64,000 nt of DNA from Golubevia sp. BC0850. Its lineage: Eukaryota; Basidiomycota; Exobasidiomycetes; Golubeviales; Golubeviaceae. The translations under genes and the position numbers were made by a program. The notes beneath the pieces were generated by a model, which worked only from the letters and a program-made list of their open reading frames with translations, made no database searches and was not told the origin of the DNA. Location: positions 310,001 through 374,000 of the forward strand of contig JAAVVG010000017.1 in the NCBI GenBank assembly GCA_012976225.1, written 5' to 3'. The first letter of the stretch is position 1. Each line of letters starts with the position of its first letter. This document shows positions 31,516 through 40,376 of the stretch, piece after piece.

Positions 31516-33026
31516 ATGAACAGGATTGGGTTAGGATTGGTCATCAGTTCAAGGAACCTCTTCTCAACCTCAGCCTCAGTCTCTACAGCTGGAACTGGAA
31601 CTAGGGCGGGATTGAATCGATCCTACAGTCAACTGATAAGGTCAACCGATTCTTCAACCTTTAATCTTTCGAATTTGATATTGAATTCACTTCTTTTAAG
31701 TTCAAGATTTAATAGAAAACCAGCTTCCTTCTTCAATTCAGCTCAACCTTCATCTTCATCTCCCAGAACTTCATCCTCAACTCCCATTCCCATTCCTACT
31801 TCTTCCACTCCCTCATCTATCTTATCTCTCCTCCCCTCCCTTTTAGAATCTAATCGCAAGCCAAACCTCAATCCTAATTCAACTCCAATAGGAAGGATCA
31901 CACCAGTCAAAAAAGCCTTTCCATCAAATCACTCTCCTCAAAACTTAGGATCCTCCAATTCCGACTTTAGATTCCTTCCAGTCATTCACATCCTAGTAGC
32001 CATAAATCTAGCCGTCTTCTTAGCATGGCAATACTCTTTAGAAAGGTTGAAAAGGCATAATGACCCTTCAATGTACATTTGGATGTCTAGGAACTTTTTA
32101 AGCGGTCAAGGCAATTTGAGCGCTGGTAGATGGTGGACTATGATCACTTGTTGTTTGAGTCAAATGGATTTAATGTGAGTGATTGGTGATTAGGTTCTGA
32201 TTCGTAGAAGCCATGTCATAGAGGGTTTGGTCGAGAGAGGGAAGGGAGAGGGTGAAGAGATGGACTTTGACAAGCTACCTCATCTGACCTTCTTTCACTG
32301 ATTTCTGACCCTTTCCAGGCATTTCGCAGTGAACATGTTCACTCTCTACCTAATGGCTCCACCGATCCTTTCGACTCTCGGTCCAGCGAGTTTCTGTGCT
32401 CTTTACTTCGGTGGCGGTGTTACATCTTCTTTTGTCTCCATGTTCTGGAATAGGAATATCAGTCCTTTGATAGACAATCAGAAAGCGGTTGATCCTATGA
32501 ACAAGTACTCTCACGGAGCTAGTGGTTAGTATCTCTGTTGCAAGACTCTAAGAGGAGGAAAGCGAAAGCCAATGACTGACCTTCGACTCTCTTCTGGATT
32601 GGTGTCTCACAGGTTCTAATTATGCCATTTTATCTTTCTTCGCTTGTTTACAGCCAAGGACTACATTTTTGTTGTTCTTTGTGAGTGGGATGAAATCAGC
32701 ATCTCTCACTCTTCAGCTTCACTCATTTCCCCCATCTTCTCTCTTTGGCTGGATTCCAATTAGGTCGTACCAGTCAAAGCTTGGCTACTAGTGCCCGGTA
32801 TTCTAGCTTATGATTTCTATAATGCTATTTATCAGACAGGTGGGATGAGTGGAGTAGAGTAAGTCCTCGTGAAATTTCCGTTCTCTGAACACACTGGAGC
32901 CGACCTCTTACTTCTCTTTCTTGTTTTCCCCCATCTTTCATCAGTGATTCTGCTGGTCATTTAGGGGGAATGCTTTTCGGTATCCTCTTTTGGAGATTCA
33001 GGTTAAGGGGAATTAGAATGCGATGA
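31516..33026 (+). CDS. PCP1: Mitochondrial rhomboid protease (PCP1/PARL type)
   Basis: Five exons (31516-32174, 32319-32524, 32613-32680, 32764-32858 and 32945-33026) give 369 residues. The N-terminus MNRIGLGLVISSRNLFSTSA is Arg/Ser-rich without acidic residues, a mitochondrial presequence. The helices begin with FLPVIHILVAINLAVFLAWQ. The catalytic Ser lies in YSHGASGSNYAIL (GxSG) and the catalytic His in SAGHLGGMLFGILFWRF, so the Ser-His dyad is complete. HFAVNMFTLYLMAPPI corresponds to the conserved HxxxNM helix. PCP1/PARL proteases cut within the inner membrane, for example maturing dynamin-like GTPases and cytochrome c peroxidase in yeast. The gene is intact and compact, and lies inside the inverted-repeat-flanked block. 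Confidence 0.92.
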
Positions 33027-33362
33027 GAGAGGCGCAAAACTGTACAATAGCTGCTATCAAGAATTGATCCCTTTCACCTCTCGATCAAGCTCGAACTACA
33101 TATTGAGATTCAGACACTCGAACTTAACCAAAGAAAGCAAGTTAGAATTGAAATGCGAAAGTAGAATGTGCAATAGCAGTAACAAAAACAGAACGAAGGG
33201 AATGGATTGCAGGCAGCTTAGTGAAATCGAAGGAAGTATTTGATAGTTCAGGAAAAGAGAAGAAAGACGGCAAATTTGAGACTTAGGAATTGAGAAAAGT
33301 TATCGGAAACGGGAAAGGAGTCGAAATGTCCTCTTGATGAGCTTTTCAGCTTTTGGGTTTGT
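33027..33362. other. Intergenic region between convergent genes
   Basis: 336 bp between the rhomboid stop and the stop of the first secreted-protein gene. It is A/G-rich on plus. No feature seen. Confidence 0.4.
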
Positions 33363-34650
33363 TCAAACCTCACTTCTACAAGGTTGAGAAATGCTTTCCA
33401 CGAAGTTGGCATTTGGAACACGAATTCCGAAGACGTTTTTGAACATTCCGGCGATCGAAGGAGGGACGAAAGGTGAATATAGATTGAGAGTAGAGGCGAC
33501 GACTGTTGTGGGAAGCGAATAGGTGAGTCAGGGATTAGAGGAGTAGAGGAGAGGAATGGGATCTACTTACCAACATGAGGATTTGAATTAGATGCGTTGT
33601 AGAATTGGGCGTCGTAGGTGCAAAGACCTAATTGGAACTGGAAGAGAGGAAGATTGATAAATGGTAAGTGAGAGTCGTTCGTTCCTTCATCTGTTGGGAA
33701 TCCTACTCACTTGACCTTGATTGGCAATGCTCTTGATCTCCTCAACTGTGATAGTACTGAACTTCTCGAGACCATCTTCAGCTTTAGTGAACTCTACTTC
33801 ATAGATCAGCTTCTGTTTTGTAACGCCAGTGGCGGAGGCTGAGTAGAAACCTTGACGATCTTCCACCTTTTTGAACCCTTGATCTTTTGGGTCAAAAGTG
33901 GCAAGAGTTGCTATGGATTGCGAATAAGTTAGAGTCAGAGCTATTCCAGATGGCGAAGAGGAGAGGAGTAGGACTGGTTACGGGAGAAGAGGAGGAGGGA
34001 AAGTCGTTCGAGTGCAGAGTAGCAACGTGTAGAAGAAGACGCAGAGAGACGACTCACGATCATAAACGAAACCAGTACTTCCATCTCCAGAATGATCTAC
34101 GAATGGAATAGAGACCTGATTGGAAGAAGAGGAAGGGAGAATTGAATTCAGATTGAAGTCAAAGGTCTCATCTCTTCGGACGCACTCACATGGGAGTTGG
34201 AGAAATCAAAACTTTTTGACCCGGTCAAACCACCACTTGACACGTCTTTGTCCATTCCGATCTTGACCAAAACTGGATGAGATCCCTCGACGTGACTAGG
34301 AAGAGTCTTTTGAATGGAGTAGAGTGGAAGTAACTTCTTCCCGATTGGGAGCAGTCCCTCGACCGTCTCGGTTGGAAATGGGATGAGAAAAGCGACATGA
34401 TCGTAGGAACCAGTGATGTTTGAAGGATACTGAGAGACAGAATTGGTGGATAGGAGGCCTTGACAAGTCAGAAGAAATTCGAATGAGAGCAGCCCGATGC
34501 AGACGTGCTCACCAAGTCTTGAATCTCATTAGCTCCCACGAATTTTGAACCACTGGGACCAGCACGTTCGACTAGGGATTCGTCGGGAATCGGAAATGAA
34601 TGAACTGATGAAAGGAAGAGGAGAGGAAGGAAGGAAAGGGCAAGTTTCAT
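33363..34650 (-). CDS. Secreted protein, paralogue A of a local family of three
   Basis: Starts at 34650 with a signal peptide (MKLALSFLPLLFLSSVHSFP). Exons at 34650-34513, 34429-34190 and further short exons lead to a stop at 33363-33365. Family motifs are YPSNITGSYD, LLPIGKKLLPLYS, GSHPVLVKIGMDKDV, SIPFVDHSGDGSTGFVYD, SGIALTLTYSQSIATLATF, IANQGQ, LGLCTYD and NVFGIRVPNANFVESISQPC. The pattern L-L-P-x-G ... T/S-H-P-V-x-V-K-I-G recalls secreted proteins with an acetoacetate-decarboxylase-like fold. I see no proof of catalysis, so the call is only structural. It is divergent from paralogue B, and the matching intron positions show common descent. Confidence 0.75.
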
Positions 34651-35233
34651 GTTTGAGGATGGAGGAGAGGCTGAGGGAGATGAGGCGGTGAGGATGAAAC
34701 GAAAATGAAAGGAAATCCATTTTGCCTTTTGAAGATTCTTCAACGGTTTTGCGATCAGATCTTACTCAATCTTAGCAGGGAGTTCGCAGATGTGCGCTGA
34801 CCATGGTCTCGGTTCTTCAATTTCCTTAGAAAAAGGGGATGACCAACAGCCCGCAGCGATTGGGTTTTGGCTGAGAGCTTCAATCTCAATCCCCTCTGAT
34901 CTTTTGCTTCAAAGTGGAACGGTCTCTACAAAAATTAGATATCGTGCCATTATCTCAACGACTTTACCTCCGCCCGCTCCTACCTGGTAACGCCCATCAC
35001 CCCCTCTTTTCGCTAGCCTGGGAACTTTGTCGAGAAGGGGTACGGAGAAGGTCGCAAGGCAGTAAAGGAAAAGACTAACTCGGCTTGATTCCAACTCAGC
35101 ATTCACCTTTACTTCATGACGTCATCCTTGGGGAGTATAAAGTGAGCTCGACTGGTAGACCTCTCTCTTCCCCTTCTCCTCTCCAGTTCCTTGTTCTTTC
35201 TCTTTCGGCCCTTTCAATCCTCCAGTCTTCAAG
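34651..35233. other. Intergenic region between divergent secreted-protein paralogues
   Basis: 583 bp that must serve both divergent genes. The right half contains a CRE-like palindrome and TATA box, annotated separately. No gene is supported here. Confidence 0.45.
35117..35142 (+). promoter_or_regulatory. CRE-like palindrome followed by TATA box
   Basis: A perfect TGACGTCA palindrome (35117-35124) lies 12 bp before TATAAAG (35136-35142), about 92 bp upstream of the start of paralogue B. TGACGTCA is the classical site of ATF/CREB-type bZIP factors, which in fungi respond to stress and nutrients. Regulation by such a factor is inferred. Confidence 0.5.
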
Positions 35234-36321
35234 ATGAAAATCACTCTATTCCCTTCTCTTCTACTCTTGTTGACTTCAACTGCTCTCGCTGCTCCTCTCG
35301 AGAAACGTTCGACCGATTATCCTGGAGCCAATGAGCTTGCTTCTCAAGTGAGTCGAGTCCTGTCCAGACTTCTTTACTCAGCGCTAACCTCTCTTGAGCC
35401 ACTTTGTCTTCCAGTATCCCAACTCGATCACCGGAGTCTACAACGCTTCTTATTTCCTTCTCAACTTTCCAAGCTCCACCGTCGCCGCTATCCTTCCATC
35501 TGGAACGGATCTACTTCCTTACAGCGTAGTCGTAGCAAGTCTTCCAAATCAGCCGATCGATACTCATCCAGTCATAGTGAAGATCGGAATGGACGTTGAT
35601 GTCTCTCAAGGATCAATGGCTCCGAGCGCAGCTCATTTCGACTTCCATAACTCTCACGTTGGAATTCCTTTCGTTGACAAGTCTGGTGATGGAGCTACTG
35701 GATTTATCTACGACAGTGAGCACTCCGTTTCGTGAGCTCGTAACGGTAAGGGTGTCTCCCATCTGACTTCTCCTCTACCCTTTCTCTTCTCGCCGCAGTC
35801 TGGCTCGGAAGCTCAAATCCGGATTCGATTGCTCTAACTCTAATCTGGGCTCAAATGGTAGCGACTTATGCAACATTCACTCCTGACGATCAACCCTTCC
35901 AATCCTCTGGAGTCGCCAACCACTTCACTGCCAGTGCTATCGGAGCTGTTCAATCGACTCCAGTCTACGAGCTTGAATACGCCGAGATCTCTTCCACTGC
36001 TCAAGGTCTGAGCACCGTTTTACCTTCTCAGATCAATACGATCGCCAATCAAGGACAATTCCAGCAAGGTCTCTGTACTTTTGATGTTCAAGATTGGTCG
36101 TTCGGAGCGACCCCACACATCAGTGAGTTCATCGACAATAATCTTTCGTTCTTTGCCAGTCCTGACTTCACGTCTTTTCTCTTTACACAGTTCAAGCCAC
36201 TTCTCTCACTCTCTACGAGCCTTACGTTCCAAGTTCAATCGCTGGAACCTACACTAACATCTACGGAGTGAGAGTTCCTCAAGGAGGGTTTATCGAGACT
36301 GTCTCGCAGCCTTGCATTTGA
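35234..36321 (+). CDS. Secreted protein, paralogue B of a local family of three
   Basis: Four exons (35234-35347, 35415-35715, 35799-36122 and 36191-36321) give 289 residues. It opens with a signal peptide (MKITLFPSLLLLLTSTALAA) followed by a possible dibasic processing site (PLEKRSTDY). Core motifs are YPNSITGVYNASYFLLNFPS, ILPSGTDLLPYS, DTHPVIVKIGMDVDV, GIPFVDKSGDGATGFIYD, IANQGQFQQGLCTFD and YTNIYGVRVPQGGF, ending SQPCI. All intron phases are consistent and the gene is intact. The fold may be acetoacetate-decarboxylase-like. Two homologues flank it on the opposite strand. Confidence 0.82.
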
Positions 36322-36613
36322 ATGCTTAAAGTAGATCTCCTTTGATCTCTTCCTTTCTCAATTTAATCTCATCAAGCAACGGACTTCTTTACTCTACTTC
36401 TTGTGTTCCTACTTTCGTTTACTACATTTCGCTCTCGTTTCGTGCACTCTTCTTCGCTTTCTATGCCACTCTTTGACGTGCCATTTTGCGGACTCTTCTT
36501 CTTTTTTACAATGAACCTTGACTCTCTCTTCCAGAAAGTACATGTTTGGATTGACTGGAGTGACAGTATGAGATTCTAGATCTTCCAGAAAAGCAACCTC
36601 ACTACAAGAAGGT

Positions 36614-37930
36614 CTATGAGCAAGGCTGGGAGACAAATTCAAGGAAGCCCGCCTGTTCTACTCTCACGCCGAAGACGTTTCTATAGTGGCCTTGTAGGCT
36701 TTGAGGGACAAAAGGAGAGTAAAGATTAAGGTACGATGCAACGACTATCGATGAGCGGGAGACAAGGGTTGGAGAGAAGTCAGTCAAGAATGTCAACAGG
36801 GGGTTGATTTCAAAGTGCATCAGCAAAAGAAGAGTCAAACTTACTGAGATGAGGATTCGACCTTGTAAGGTTCCAGAATTGACGGTCAAAGGTACAATAT
36901 CCGAGTTGATACTGGGGACGACGGAGAAGAAAAAGACGTTTGTCACTCATTCTTTCTTTCGCGTTCCTCCCACAACTCACCTGTCCTTGATTTGCAATGG
37001 CCATCATCTGGCCTAGTTGAATGGTGCTGAAATTGCTGAGTCTTTCCGGAAAACTTGTAAACTGAAGTTCGTAGATGGGTCGATTCTTGTAGATTCCAGT
37101 GCCGAAGGAGCTCGCTGTGAAGAAATCCTCCAGGTCTGGGTCACTTGAAAATCCTTCTCCACAAGGCTCGAACCTTGCAAAGGTAGCGACCTCTTGAGCA
37201 AACTCTAGAGTCAGAGCGATCGCACTTGGGTTCGAGGAGAGAAGGAGTACTGGGGAAAGGCGATGTTAGGCTCTAGAATCCAGCATCTCCGAGAGGCGCT
37301 AGACTCACAATCGTAGACGAAACCTGTCAATCCATCTCCCGACCTATCAACAAAAGGAATTGAAACCTAAATGAGGGCAAGTAAGGTGGCAAGAATCAGG
37401 CTCAGGTCGAACTTAACCCACTCCTCTTAGTCCACGTTTTTATCGCTGCACTCACGTGCGTGTTGTGGAAATCGAATCTTCCCGTCGATGAATTCCCACT
37501 ATTTACATCGACATCTATTCCAATCTTGACGAGAATCGGATGAGTTCCAGCTGGTTGACGAGGCAGTGCCGCTCGGACGCCGTCGAAGGGGAGTAAGGAA
37601 TCTGTGCCAGGAAGTAGATCTGAAACCACCTTCCTATCAAAGGTCAGTAGAAACATTGAGACATTGTAAACTCCGGTGATGTCGTTTGGAAACTATAGCA
37701 GAATAACAAGTGCAAATGGAGAAGAGATTTTTTAGTCAAAGTGAAGTAAAGGGAATCGAAGCGATTCTTTTACCTACTCTCTCAGCTAATTCGTTGACTC
37801 CTGGAAAGTTGGTACCATCGCTCTGATTGCAAGAGTCTTGAGAGCTCTGTCTTCCGACAATCTTAGGAAGGAGGGAGAACAGGCAGAAGGACGAAATGAA
37901 GAGCGACCTGATTGGAAACGAGCGAAACAT
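36614..37930 (-). CDS. Secreted protein, paralogue C of a local family of three
   Basis: Start at 37930 (MFRSFPIRSLFISSFCLFSL, a signal peptide with basic N-region). The first exons are 37930-37778 and 37692-37456, followed by small exons to a TAG at 36614-36616. Motifs shared with A and B include FPNDITGVYNVSMFLLTF, LLPGTDSLLPFDG, GTHPILVKIGIDVDV, SIPFVD, IANQGQ, LGYCTFD, and RNVFGVRVEQAGFLEFVSQ, ending in PCS. This copy has the longest N-terminus and the most divergent sequence. Its promoter has only about 250 bp of single-copy DNA before the right inverted-repeat arm begins, so upstream control elements may lie in the repeat. Confidence 0.72.
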
Positions 37931-38167
37931 TGTCGCTTCAGAAGAGAAGTGAATGAAAAGAGAAGAAGAGATTCAACAAGACGAAAAAATGGGATGATGA
38001 CGTTTTGTAGTTTGGGAATCGATTGAAGCAGCTAGGAATGAGGCAAGAAGAAAAAATGCTTCACCCCTAGCGCCCAGGACTAAATTAATGAAGGGAGGTC
38101 CCAGATCTCGCGACGGAACGACCCTCAGTATGCAAAGATTACTTGAGCAAACAATCGTCATCGCTCT

Positions 38168-38461
38168 TTGATAGGATTTAAGTACTCGCATGTGTTTAAT
38201 CTGTTGTCTGAATTTCAGTCTCGATACTTTTCCAACAGTCTTTTCAATCCAATCTTGAGTCGAGTGCGATGCTTATGCTTCCATCTCCAAGGTTTGAGGA
38301 TGTTCTATGAGACGGGTCTTTTGGATGACATTAAGAGTGTTCGAGAAGTCAAAGATGATTGGGGAAGGGAGGGAGAACTTCAATATTCCAGTCCGCCAAT
38401 CGGTCGTCGCCTCTCTATCGACGGTGGGTTAGTTCCTGACCTAGGTCGATTCGGGTTTTAG
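38168..38461 (+). CDS. Open frame spanning the inner edge of the right arm
   Basis: 97 codons. The part from SHVFNLLSEFQSRYFSN onward is identical to the frame at 25033-25368, with a short different N-terminus (MIGFKY) from single-copy DNA. The same caution applies as for its twin: it could be a relic exon copied with the arm. Confidence 0.3.
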   Translation: MIGFKYSHVFNLLSEFQSRYFSNSLFNPILSRVRCLCFHLQGLRMFYETGLLDDIKSVREVKDDWGREGELQYSSPPIGRRLSIDGGLVPDLGRFGF

Positions 38462-39078
38462 GTTGATTGTTGACTGAATGCAGGCTCAAAGCTAAGAACA
38501 TTGGTTCAAGTAAAATCTACGTTGTGCCTCCAAGTCAGGACCGTGTAACGTAAACCGTACGTTTTGCCACTTTGTCTCGACGACGTCGACTCCTCTTCTG
38601 CCTCGCCAACACAGTCTCTCACTAGCTCCTTTTCAAGGTGTTCCAAAGATAGTACCTGAAAGGTGGAAGCTCTCTCGACTAGGCAGATAGCAGTGGATGG
38701 ATGGATGGATGGATGGTCTTCGAGTCTGAAGCGAGAAAGTTCCTCTCGGGACTGAACACGTCGATAGTAAGAGTCACGCCTGTCAAAGCGCGCTAGCGAG
38801 ATGAAAATGTTTCACGACCAGGCTGACCTGAATCTTATTTTCGAACAGAAGGTTTCATTTCCAGGCCGGCCTGATGAATCTTTTCAATCGCGCGCTTTCA
38901 GTTCCAGTGCACCCATAAAAGGCGATCTTTCTCTTGCATCCTTTATTTTCCCTCTTCTTCATTTTATCATCTCCCAAAGGTACTGAAGTTTTCATATATA
39001 ATCTTCACTGATATATCCAACAACCCCACTTCACAACTACTACAAACCCACTACAACCGTTCTTTCAAAACCTAAGAA

Positions 39079-39540
39079 ATGTCTTGCGTCCAAATTCAAC
39101 CTCAACAACAACAAGCCAGCCAAAGTCGTTCTGGTGTCAGATCAACTGGGATCGAGATGGTCAGCGCTCTCTCCTTCTCGAAAGAGAACTGCCCTACTTT
39201 CCGCTACGAAAAGCAAGTCAGGGCACGCACTGCTCTTCGTCGTCAGATGAGACTGTGTAACCCTGCACCTGCTGGTCCATGCTCGAGTAATCTTGATCGT
39301 CCATTGTCTGGTGCCAGTCCCGACGAGATGTTGGCTTGGTGGTCGAAAGGACGTAAGTATCTAGAGGAGAAGAAAGTTGAACTTGAGAAAAAGCAGGCGA
39401 GAGAAAACCATCAAAAGAAGAATGAGTTGATGCTTGACTTTGGATTCTTGCAGGTTAGAGGGAGTAGTATTGCGAAGGGGGGCGAGAATGCAGTCAACGT
39501 TGGGAAGGTGAGAGGCCAAGGATTATCAGGGTATTTCTAG
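39079..39540 (+). CDS. Unrecognised 153-residue protein (right-arm copy)
   Basis: Identical in length and sequence to the product of 23954-24415: Gln-rich start, basic helix, Trp-Trp motif, charged coiled-coil-like region and Gly-rich end. The same TATA-like element and leader lie upstream (about 38993-39003). Two identical copies would double the gene dose. Identity suggests recent duplication or ongoing gene conversion. Confidence 0.6.
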   Translation: MSCVQIQPQQQQASQSRSGVRSTGIEMVSALSFSKENCPTFRYEKQVRARTALRRQMRLCNPAPAGPCSSNLDRPLSGASPDEMLAWWSKGRKYLEEKKVELEKKQARENHQKKNELMLDFGFLQVRGSSIAKGGENAVNVGKVRGQGLSGYF

Positions 39541-39910
39541 GGCGGTTCAGAGCTTTGGGCTCTTTCGATCTTGTGGTTCTACCGTTTGGTGGATTATGGA
39601 TATGGATTTCAAGTTGAGTATCTTTGCGATGGCGTGGCTGCCTCCTTTTTCGCTTCTTCTTCTTCTTCTTTCCCCCTTTTTGACTTCACCCTTTGCTTTC
39701 TCTCTTTCTCTCCTTCTTATCAGCCCTGCTGGGGATGGCTGGTATAAATATCTAGGATGAATGGAAACTATTTAAAGAGGTAAAGCTGGGACTACGGGTC
39801 GACTCTGGGTCTGCTACCTACCCCTCTGGATTTTTCACACGAGTTTGACCATCGTTTCCACGAAAGTCGCCACAGGTAAGCCGACTTCTTCTGTACTCTT
39901 TGGTCCGATC

Positions 39911-40165
39911 TTAGTTCTTTTCAGAGGTGGTAGGAACGATCGCTTTGTCGGAACGTAGGCACCTAATTTCTCCTTGGAGTTCATTCATCCGAACCGGGAG
40001 GTTTTTATCGAGCGCACCTTTTAAGGTGCAATCTTTTCCTTCCATTTGATTTTTTTTAATCTTTAGCCTCAGTGCTAGTCTGTCTTTACCTGTGTGAATA
40101 TTTCTTCGCTCTGACTTTTGAAGAGTCTTGTCTTCTCGTCTTGCCTTTGCGAGAGCTTTGCCCAT
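39911..40165 (-). CDS. Small basic open frame in right arm
   Basis: 84-codon Lys/Arg-rich frame identical to 23329-23583 and subject to the same doubt. Confidence 0.3.
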   Translation of the reverse strand: MGKALAKARREDKTLQKSERRNIHTGKDRLALRLKIKKNQMEGKDCTLKGALDKNLPVRMNELQGEIRCLRSDKAIVPTTSEKN

Positions 40166-40376
40166 CTCAGGAAAAGTTCTCGCGCTCCTTCCTCTGAGTG
40201 ACTGATTGTTTCACTATTGTACGGTAGCTAACCGAGCAGCCAGAGATCGAGAATGCATTCGGAACCTGTGTTGGAGTATAACTAAAGACCAAAAAAGACA
40301 CAGAAGAAATGAAACTACCCCCTTCCCCTCCTACCCTCCATATGTTTCCAATTTATTTTCGTTTGACTTGAATTCT

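Larger units (their letters stand above)
38184..40315 (-). repeat. Right arm of a 2,132-bp inverted repeat
   Basis: Reverse complement of 23179-25310, of identical length. The outer edge (40315) lies only 61 bp beyond the stop codon of the complex I subunit gene. The inner edge lies about 250 bp upstream of secreted paralogue C. Both edges therefore fall in non-coding DNA. Confidence 0.95.

Noticed and set aside
23179-40315. Inverted repeat block as a mating-type locus
   Set aside because: No homeodomain gene, pheromone receptor or CAAX-ending pheromone precursor is visible inside or near the arms. Only the geometry resembles inversion-type mating-type switching.
23179-40315. Arms as terminal inverted repeats of a giant transposon
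   Set aside because: The block contains ordinary host genes with introns and no transposase or recombinase, and no target duplication is seen at the outer edges.
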